From JBHGYD01 sp041920415 (lineage in GTDB: Bacteria; Bacillota; Bacilli; Bacillales; Anoxybacillaceae): DNA of 64,000 nt. The position numbers and the translations under genes were made by a program. This document shows positions 58,656-64,000 of this stretch, piece by piece. The notes under the pieces were generated by a model. That model was not told the DNA's origin and searched no databases. It saw nothing but the letters and a program-made list of their open reading frames with translations. Each line of letters opens with the position of its first letter. The first letter of the stretch is position 1. The stretch is taken from positions 124,001 through 188,000 of the forward strand of contig JBHGYD010000049.1 of assembly GCA_041920415.1 (NCBI GenBank), written 5' to 3'.

Positions 58656-58676
58656 ATGTCCTTCGAAACAATATGG

Positions 58677-58741
58677 TTGATTTTCCCTATAAACATGTTA
58701 TAATTATAGTTCGCATAGAAATAATTCGTATTGAAATTATT
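58677..58741 (+). promoter_or_regulatory. marR-emrAB promoter and probable MarR operator
   Basis: TTGATT (58677-58682) and TATAAT (58699-58704), 16-base spacer. Just downstream AATAATT (58720-58726) and AATTATT (58735-58741) form an inverted repeat across an 8-base spacer, a fitting site for the MarR repressor encoded next. Confidence 0.6.
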
Positions 58742-58771
58742 CGAAATAAAAATAAAAGGGGGGATATGATG

Positions 58772-59212
58772 ATGGAGAAGGCTGGACGTGAAATAATGTA
58801 TTCGATTTTTCGAATTCAAAAGGCTTTGTACCGACTCATTCGCGAAGATGCGACAAGAGTAGGGATTACCGAATTACAGCTCATCATTCTTTATACGTTA
58901 TTAAAAAAAGACAATATTCGGTTAAATGATTTAGCTGAAAAGTTAAACCTTAGCAACAGTACGGTAAGCGGAACGATCGACCGACTCGTTAGTGCGGAAT
59001 TAGTTATGCGTGAGCCGTCAAAAGAGGATCGGCGTGCCGTTATTCTTCGTTTAACCGAAAAGGGAAAAGCAAAAATTGCGGAAGCATTTAATGATGAATC
59101 TGTGATTATACAACGAATGAGAAAACTAGAAAGAGAAATTGATGAGGCCGATATCGAAAAATTATTGTCGGTTCACCGAGAGATTAGAGATATTTTATTA
59201 GGGGAGGAATAG
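58772..59212 (+). CDS. MarR-family transcriptional regulator
   Basis: A 146-residue winged-helix repressor: recognition region LNDLAEKLNLSNSTVSGTIDRLVSAELVMREPSKEDRRAVILRLTEKG, typical of MarR. GGGGGG 8 bases before the third of three consecutive ATG codons. First gene of a three-gene unit with the EmrA- and EmrB-type genes; it probably represses them and is relieved by a drug or phenolic ligand (inference). Confidence 0.88.
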   Translation: MEKAGREIMYSIFRIQKALYRLIREDATRVGITELQLIILYTLLKKDNIRLNDLAEKLNLSNSTVSGTIDRLVSAELVMREPSKEDRRAVILRLTEKGKAKIAEAFNDESVIIQRMRKLEREIDEADIEKLLSVHREIRDILLGEE

Positions 59213-59215
59213 CAC

Positions 59216-59854
59216 GTGAGTATGAAACGTTTAATCACCTTAAATATTATTGTTCTGATTTTATTAGTGGCCGGTGGATTTGCCGCTTATTACTATGTGA
59301 ATGAAACAACCAACTATATTAAAACGGATAATGCAAGAATTGACGGACAGCCGATTTCGATTACATCACCGATTTCCGGAAAACTAATGAGCTGGTCTGG
59401 AGATGTTGGGAAAACATTTGGCAGCGGTGATAAAATTGGCGAAGTTTTTGACGGGGAACATACCGTTCCGATTACTGTGCCGCATCATATGACAATTGTA
59501 CAACAAAGCGCTGTCACAAACTCTTTTGTCGCTCCAGGTGTATCTTTAGCAAGAGGCTATGATTTAGGAAATTTATGGGTCACTGCAAACATTGAGGAAA
59601 CGAAGATTGAGGATATTAAAGTGGGGCAAGATGTTGATATTTATGTGGATGCCTACCCAGATCGCAAATTTACGGGAAAAGTTGAAAAGCTCGGATTTGC
59701 GACAGCGAACACGTTTAGTTTACTTCCAAGCTCCAATAATACAGGGAATTATACGAAAGTGACACAAGTCATTCCGATTACGATTTCGATTGACAACTAT
59801 AGCGGGGCCGGGCTAGTACCAGGAATGAACGTCACCGTTCGCATTCATAAGTAG
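59216..59854 (+). CDS. HlyD/EmrA-family membrane-fusion-like protein
   Basis: A 212-residue protein with one N-terminal membrane helix (ITLNIIVLILLVAGGFAAYYYV) and an extracellular barrel-sandwich domain (NARIDGQPISITSPISGKLM), the HlyD layout in a short Gram-positive form without the long coiled coil. GTG start with GGGAGG 8 bases upstream; four bases after marR. Partner of the adjacent 14-helix pump. Confidence 0.87.
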   Translation: MSMKRLITLNIIVLILLVAGGFAAYYYVNETTNYIKTDNARIDGQPISITSPISGKLMSWSGDVGKTFGSGDKIGEVFDGEHTVPITVPHHMTIVQQSAVTNSFVAPGVSLARGYDLGNLWVTANIEETKIEDIKVGQDVDIYVDAYPDRKFTGKVEKLGFATANTFSLLPSSNNTGNYTKVTQVIPITISIDNYSGAGLVPGMNVTVRIHK

Positions 59855-59863
59855 GTGATAAGC

Positions 59864-61546
59864 ATGTCAACATTTGTAACAGCATACATTATTTTTTCGA
59901 TTCTTGTTCTTGCTTTATTCAATTATATCGTAAGGAGAAGAAGGAACGCACTTGCCCTACGTGAAGCGGAATCAGCTGAACCTGTTCACGTATCAAGCGA
60001 AAAATCTCAAATGACGCAGCCTCCAAATCCAGGAGGGATGATGGAGATTGGCAGCAGTCGGACAAAAGTCGTGGTCACGATTATGCTTGGGGCGTTTGTG
60101 GCCATTTTGAATCAAACGTTAATTAACGTTGCCCTTCCGCATATGATGGGCGATTTTAATGTAGAAACATCAACGATTCAATGGTTAGTAACTGGCTATA
60201 TGTTAGTCAATGGCGTACTCATTCCAATTAGTCCTTTTTTAATTGCGAAATTTCCAACTAAAAAGTTATTTCTTTCTGGTATGGGGTTATTTGCAGCTGG
60301 CGCTTTTGTTTGCGCGCTTGCCCCTTCGTTTGCCATTGTATTAACAGGTCGGCTCATTCAGGCGATTGGTGCGGGGATTATCATGCAATTAATGATGGTT
60401 ATTATGTTGAACATCTTCCCTCCAGAAAAACGTGGGGTGGCGATGGGAACCGTCGGTATTGCGATGATGTTTGCGCCAGCGGTTGGGCCGACATTATCCG
60501 GTTGGATTGTCGAGCATTATTCATGGCGCATACTCTTTTATATCGTGCTGCCGATTGCAATTGCCGATATTATCCTTGCTTTTCTCTGGTTAAAAAACAC
60601 GCCAAAAACGGCAAATCCTACGTTGGATGTTCGTGGAGCGATTTACTCTACGATCGGATTCGGTGGAGTGTTATACGGCTTTAGTGAAGCGGGAAGTAAC
60701 GGCTGGGGCAGCACAGAAGTAGCGGTATCGATTATTATTGGTGTATTGTTTTTAATTTTATTTACATGGCGTTGTTTAACGGTCGAAAATCCAATTTTGA
60801 ACTTACGTGTGTTCAAATATAACATTTTCACATTGACAACGATTATTGGCTGTGTCATTAACATGGCGATGTTTGCAGCGATGGTACTGCTCCCAGTATA
60901 TTTACAAAACATTCGCGGCTTTACACCGCTTGAGTCCGGGCTATTGTTGTTACCGGGGGCGATTGTGATGGCGATTATGTCTCCGATTTCGGGAGCGATT
61001 TTCGACCGAATCGGTGCGCGCTTATTAGCGATTATTGGGTTGACGATTACTGTCGTCACGACATGGGAGTTTAGTCGGCTGACGTTAGAGACACCGTACC
61101 GACACATTTTATGGATCTATATTTTCCGGATGTTTGGCATGTCTATGTTGTCGATGACGATTATGACAGCAGGATTGAACCAACTGCCACGTCAGCTATA
61201 TAGCCACGGTACAGCAACAGCCAATACGTTGCGCCAAGTCGCTTCATCATTAGGAACAGCGTTTCTCGTTACAGTCATGTCAAACCGGGCAAAATTCCAT
61301 GCGGAAAATTATACAAACGAAATGACAACGAATAACCCGGTCGTGACTGATATGATTGCGCAATTGAAACAATTCATTCCAAGTGATCAGGTGATTACGC
61401 AACTTTTGTACGGAATGGTTCAACAACGTTCTACTGTAGAAGGAATTAACGATTCGTTTATTGTCGCAACAGGGCTTGCGCTTCTTGCGTTAATCTTATC
61501 GCTCTTTTTAAAAGGAAAAAAGAATGATATAACCCCATCTTCTTAA
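59864..61546 (+). CDS. EmrB-type MFS drug exporter (DHA2, 14 helices)
   Basis: A 560-residue pump: an extra N-terminal helix (residues 3-25) followed by a polar linker (residues 26-65), then the 14-helix DHA2 core with NQTLINVALPHMMGDF, motif A region GRLIQAIGAGIIMQL and motif C MMFAPAVGPTLSGWIVE. The extra leading helix is unusual for EmrB. Start has GTAGGTGATAAGC; ten bases after the EmrA-like gene. Confidence 0.88.
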   Translation: MSTFVTAYIIFSILVLALFNYIVRRRRNALALREAESAEPVHVSSEKSQMTQPPNPGGMMEIGSSRTKVVVTIMLGAFVAILNQTLINVALPHMMGDFNVETSTIQWLVTGYMLVNGVLIPISPFLIAKFPTKKLFLSGMGLFAAGAFVCALAPSFAIVLTGRLIQAIGAGIIMQLMMVIMLNIFPPEKRGVAMGTVGIAMMFAPAVGPTLSGWIVEHYSWRILFYIVLPIAIADIILAFLWLKNTPKTANPTLDVRGAIYSTIGFGGVLYGFSEAGSNGWGSTEVAVSIIIGVLFLILFTWRCLTVENPILNLRVFKYNIFTLTTIIGCVINMAMFAAMVLLPVYLQNIRGFTPLESGLLLLPGAIVMAIMSPISGAIFDRIGARLLAIIGLTITVVTTWEFSRLTLETPYRHILWIYIFRMFGMSMLSMTIMTAGLNQLPRQLYSHGTATANTLRQVASSLGTAFLVTVMSNRAKFHAENYTNEMTTNNPVVTDMIAQLKQFIPSDQVITQLLYGMVQQRSTVEGINDSFIVATGLALLALILSLFLKGKKNDITPSS

Positions 61547-61550
61547 TAAA

Positions 61551-61590
61551 AAACCACCTTTCATGGGCTGCCTATGAAAGGTGGTTTGTT
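61551..61590 (+). terminator. Terminator after the efflux operon
   Basis: A perfect 14-bp stem (61551-61564 with 61574-61587) followed by GTTGTTT. Confidence 0.85.
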
Positions 61591-61657
61591 GTTTACGTAC
61601 GAAAAACGACTACTGCCATCGAATCGTATAAAAGTGACAGAAAAAGGGGGGGTTCGG

Positions 61658-63700
61658 TTGGAAAAAAGTCGATTGTTGAAAAGAAAAAAACAAAAAAAGA
61701 AAAAAATGTGGATTATTTGGGCTGCGGCTGCTTTGATTGTTTGCTGTTTCTCTGCGATTCAATTCTATATTGCTACGCGTGATATTAGCGCTCTTGAAGA
61801 ACCGCTACCAGCTCCTACCATTATTTACGATCGAAACGGAAAGGTGGCTAGTAAAATTTCTGTGGCAAAGATGGATCCGATATCGATCGATCACATACCG
61901 AATCATGTTTTAGAAGCGGTTGTTGCAACAGAAGATCGCCGTTTTTATAAACATGATGGCATCGATTATCAAGGAATTTTACGTGCGCTCATTCGCAACA
62001 TCGAAGCAGGCGAGTGGGTCGAAGGTGGAAGCACAATCACCCAACAATTAGCCAAGAATGTCTTTTTAACGAACGAAAAAACGTTGCAAAGAAAATGGGA
62101 AGAGTGGTTCATTGCGAAAAAAATAGAAAGAACGTACTCAAAAAAAGAGATTTTAGAAATGTATTTAAACCGTATTTATTTTGGAGAAGGGGCTTGGGGG
62201 ATCAAAAAAGCAGCCGAGACGTATTTTGGAAAAGACGTATCGGACTTGACCGTCAGTGAATCAGCGTTGCTAGCCGGGCTTATTAAAGCGCCTTCTGCCC
62301 TTTCCCCATTTAAGCATTATGAACAAGCGATCGCAAGACGAAATGTTGTTCTTGATTTAATGAAAGAGCAAGGATACATTAACGAGGATACGTTTTTACG
62401 GGCGAAACAAGAACGTATCGTCTTAAACAAAGAAAAGATAGATCCGTATAAAGGTAAATACCCGTATTACGTCGATTATCTGATTGATGAAGCGATGAAT
62501 CGTTATCGTTTAACCCAAAATGAAGTCCTTTCTGGAGGGTTACGCATTTACACAGAACTGGATCAAAGGATGCAACAAGCATTAGAAAATGTTTATCGAA
62601 ATGATCAGCTCTTTCCTGAAGGTACAAAAGATCAACTTGTCCAAAGCGGTGCAGTCTTAATGGATCCAAAATTAGGAGGAATTACCGCGCTCATCGGTGG
62701 CAGGGGCGAGCATGTCTTTCGCGGATTCAATCGCGCTACTCAATTAAAACGACAGCCTGGCTCCACGATGAAACCGTTAGCTGTTTATACACCAGCACTG
62801 GAGCAAGGGTATCACCTATTTGACGAACTTAAAGACGAGCCGATGGACTTTAACGGTTACCGTCCGGAAAACTACGATCATATGTATCGAGGACGTGTAA
62901 CAATGTATGAAGCAGTGATTCATTCCTTAAATGTCCCAGCGGTATGGCTTCTTGACCAAATAGGGCTTGAAAAAGGTGTCAACGCTGTTCAACGATTTGG
63001 TATTCCACTTGAGGAAGATGACCATTATTTAGGGCTGGCGCTCGGTGGATTAAAGCATGGCGTATCACCGTTGCAAATGGCTGAGGCGTACTCCGTTTTC
63101 CCAAATGAAGGCATCCGTACAGAGGCGCATGTGATTACAAAAATTATTGATCAAAATGGAAACGTCATCGCAAAATGGAAGCCGAAAACGATACGGGTTA
63201 CGACAAAGGAAGTAGCGCAAAAAATGACATTTATGCTTCAAGGAGTCGTCAAAGAAGGAACAGGAAAACGAGCCAGCATTCCCGGAAGAGACTTAGCAGG
63301 AAAAACTGGATCAACCCAAGTTCCACTTGGTGGTGTTAATGGTGTCAAAGACCAATGGTTTGTCGGATTTACTCCACAACTCGTAGGAGCGGTATGGTTA
63401 GGGTACGATCATACTGATGAATACCATTATTTGCAAACAACAAGCAGTCAAACGGTAGCGGTCATTTTTCGTGAAATCATGACAGAAGCACTAAAAGGAA
63501 TGCCTTCGCAACCGTTTTCGTATTCAATGTTAAAAACGGAAAAACATCAATTACAGAAGTTCTATAAACAACAAGAAAAAGAAGAGAAAGAAAAATGGGA
63601 AAACGAGCACCCATGGAAACCAAAAAAGGAAAAGGAAAAACCGCCACACCATAAGCATGAGAAGAAACCAAAAGGAAAAGGACATAAACATGATAAGTAG
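61658..63700 (+). CDS. Class A penicillin-binding protein
   Basis: A 680-residue bifunctional cell-wall synthase: cytoplasmic basic head, one membrane helix (IIWAAAALIVCCFSAIQFYI), glycosyltransferase GT51 motifs EDRRFYKHDGIDYQG and GGSTITQQLAKN, and transpeptidase motifs STMK (PGSTMKP), SLN (HSLNVP) and KTG (GKTGST). A His/Lys-rich 60-residue tail follows. Size and form fit the PbpF/PbpG group, some of which act in spore-wall synthesis. The TTG 5 bases after GGGGGGG is chosen; the longer frame begins inside the preceding terminator. Confidence 0.88.
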   Translation: MEKSRLLKRKKQKKKKMWIIWAAAALIVCCFSAIQFYIATRDISALEEPLPAPTIIYDRNGKVASKISVAKMDPISIDHIPNHVLEAVVATEDRRFYKHDGIDYQGILRALIRNIEAGEWVEGGSTITQQLAKNVFLTNEKTLQRKWEEWFIAKKIERTYSKKEILEMYLNRIYFGEGAWGIKKAAETYFGKDVSDLTVSESALLAGLIKAPSALSPFKHYEQAIARRNVVLDLMKEQGYINEDTFLRAKQERIVLNKEKIDPYKGKYPYYVDYLIDEAMNRYRLTQNEVLSGGLRIYTELDQRMQQALENVYRNDQLFPEGTKDQLVQSGAVLMDPKLGGITALIGGRGEHVFRGFNRATQLKRQPGSTMKPLAVYTPALEQGYHLFDELKDEPMDFNGYRPENYDHMYRGRVTMYEAVIHSLNVPAVWLLDQIGLEKGVNAVQRFGIPLEEDDHYLGLALGGLKHGVSPLQMAEAYSVFPNEGIRTEAHVITKIIDQNGNVIAKWKPKTIRVTTKEVAQKMTFMLQGVVKEGTGKRASIPGRDLAGKTGSTQVPLGGVNGVKDQWFVGFTPQLVGAVWLGYDHTDEYHYLQTTSSQTVAVIFREIMTEALKGMPSQPFSYSMLKTEKHQLQKFYKQQEKEEKEKWENEHPWKPKKEKEKPPHHKHEKKPKGKGHKHDK

Positions 63701-63703
63701 AAG

Positions 63704-63735
63704 CGGATTGGTTCAATTAAGCCAATCCGTTTTTC
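63704..63735 (+). terminator. Terminator after the PBP gene
   Basis: CGGATTGG (63704-63711) pairs with CCAATCCG (63722-63729), followed by TTTTTC. Confidence 0.9.
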
Positions 63736-63802
63736 TCATCGTTCTAACGAGAATATTTTAATCATATATATAGGACAAGTTCGCATGAAAGGGGTTTTTC
63801 TC

Positions 63803-63955
63803 ATGGCACATCTTGGTTCAAAAGGCTGGCTTGTCCAACAACTAAAGGATGTCGGGATCACACGCCATCCCGTCGAGCTGCGTAAACTGGAAACTTACAA
63901 AACGTCTATTCTTTATGGGTTGTATGAGAAATATGTTATAAAGAAATCGAACTAA
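63803..63955 (+). CDS. DUF2639 small protein (YflJ-like), 50 aa
   Basis: A basic 50-residue protein with the DUF2639 pattern (GSKGWLVQQLKDVGI, RHPVELRKLETYKT). AAAGGGG about 9 bases upstream of the ATG. Function unknown. Followed by a strong terminator. Confidence 0.75.
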   Translation: MAHLGSKGWLVQQLKDVGITRHPVELRKLETYKTSILYGLYEKYVIKKSN

Positions 63956-63987
63956 CCGAGCGAATGTTTCGTTCGGTTTGTTTTTTT
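63956..63987 (+). terminator. Terminator after the DUF2639 gene
   Basis: CCGAGCGAA (63956-63964) pairs with TTCGTTCGG (63968-63976) with one G-T pair, followed by TTTGTTTTTTT. Confidence 0.9.
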
Positions 63988-64000
63988 CAAACAAATGAGC

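Overview
The window looks like chromosome from an endospore-forming, moderately thermophilic Bacillaceae close to Anoxybacillus/Geobacillus. This is an inference from gene families, AT-rich intergenic DNA, strong Shine-Dalgarno sites, frequent GTG/TTG starts and close synteny with the Bacillus subtilis yod region. No rRNA, tRNA or CRISPR array was seen.

Layout. 0-6.3 kb: a HesB-like protein, a CorA-type metal channel behind a possible leader ORF, a DUF502 membrane protein, two FAD enzymes and a stand-alone bioB with a probable BirA operator. 6.4-18.4 kb: the lysine-degradation/sporulation block yodT-yodS-yodR-yodQ-yodP-kamA-yokU, then yozE, yodN, yozD, a DUF2515 protein, a His-rich peptide, a Ser/Thr kinase, spo0M and yodL. 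18.4-21.3 kb: small genes, deoD and the lipoprotein carboxypeptidase yodJ. 21.3-26.7 kb: an AT-rich island lodged at the 3' end of yodJ. It is bounded by an 11-bp inverted repeat and a second, diverged copy of the yodJ tail, and it holds a ComB-like gene, a dead IS1182-type element, broken genes, a Phe/Arg-rich micropeptide and two YjcZ-type micropeptides. 26.8-32.6 kb: yodI/yodH-like genes, a manganese-type CDF transporter, a second CorA, the peroxide-defence pair ykuU-ykuV behind a PerR-like box, more YjcZ micropeptides and rarD. 32.7-41.8 kb: a third YjcZ pair, a MATE and three MFS transporters, an orphan sporulation-type histidine kinase, a TatD-family hydrolase and AlaX. 41.9-48.2 kb: ilvA, small proteins, a hydrolase, a GNAT, a globin-coupled HD-GYP protein and a flavin reductase. 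48.3-58.3 kb: a TetR regulator and an eight-to-nine gene acyl-CoA/leucine-catabolism operon (yngJ-yngI-yngH-yngHB-yngG-yngF-yngE plus scoA-scoB), preceded by two TetR-type palindromes. 58.4-58.7 kb: a probable structured RNA with its own promoter and terminator. 58.7-64 kb: marR-emrA-emrB, a class A penicillin-binding protein and a DUF2639 peptide.

How it fits together: much of the window serves mother-cell and sporulation metabolism (the kam and yng operons, spo0M, yodL, YjcZ peptides, PBP), mixed with metal and drug transport. The most unusual items are the possible acidic/proline-rich leader ORF with a Shine-Dalgarno-sequestering hairpin upstream of corA, the island with a duplicated yodJ tail, three parallel pairs of YjcZ micropeptides, the globin/PAS/HD-GYP fusion, an unclassified RNA at 58.4 kb and a repeated AAAC-NN-TGTTCTAAAT element near the efflux genes.
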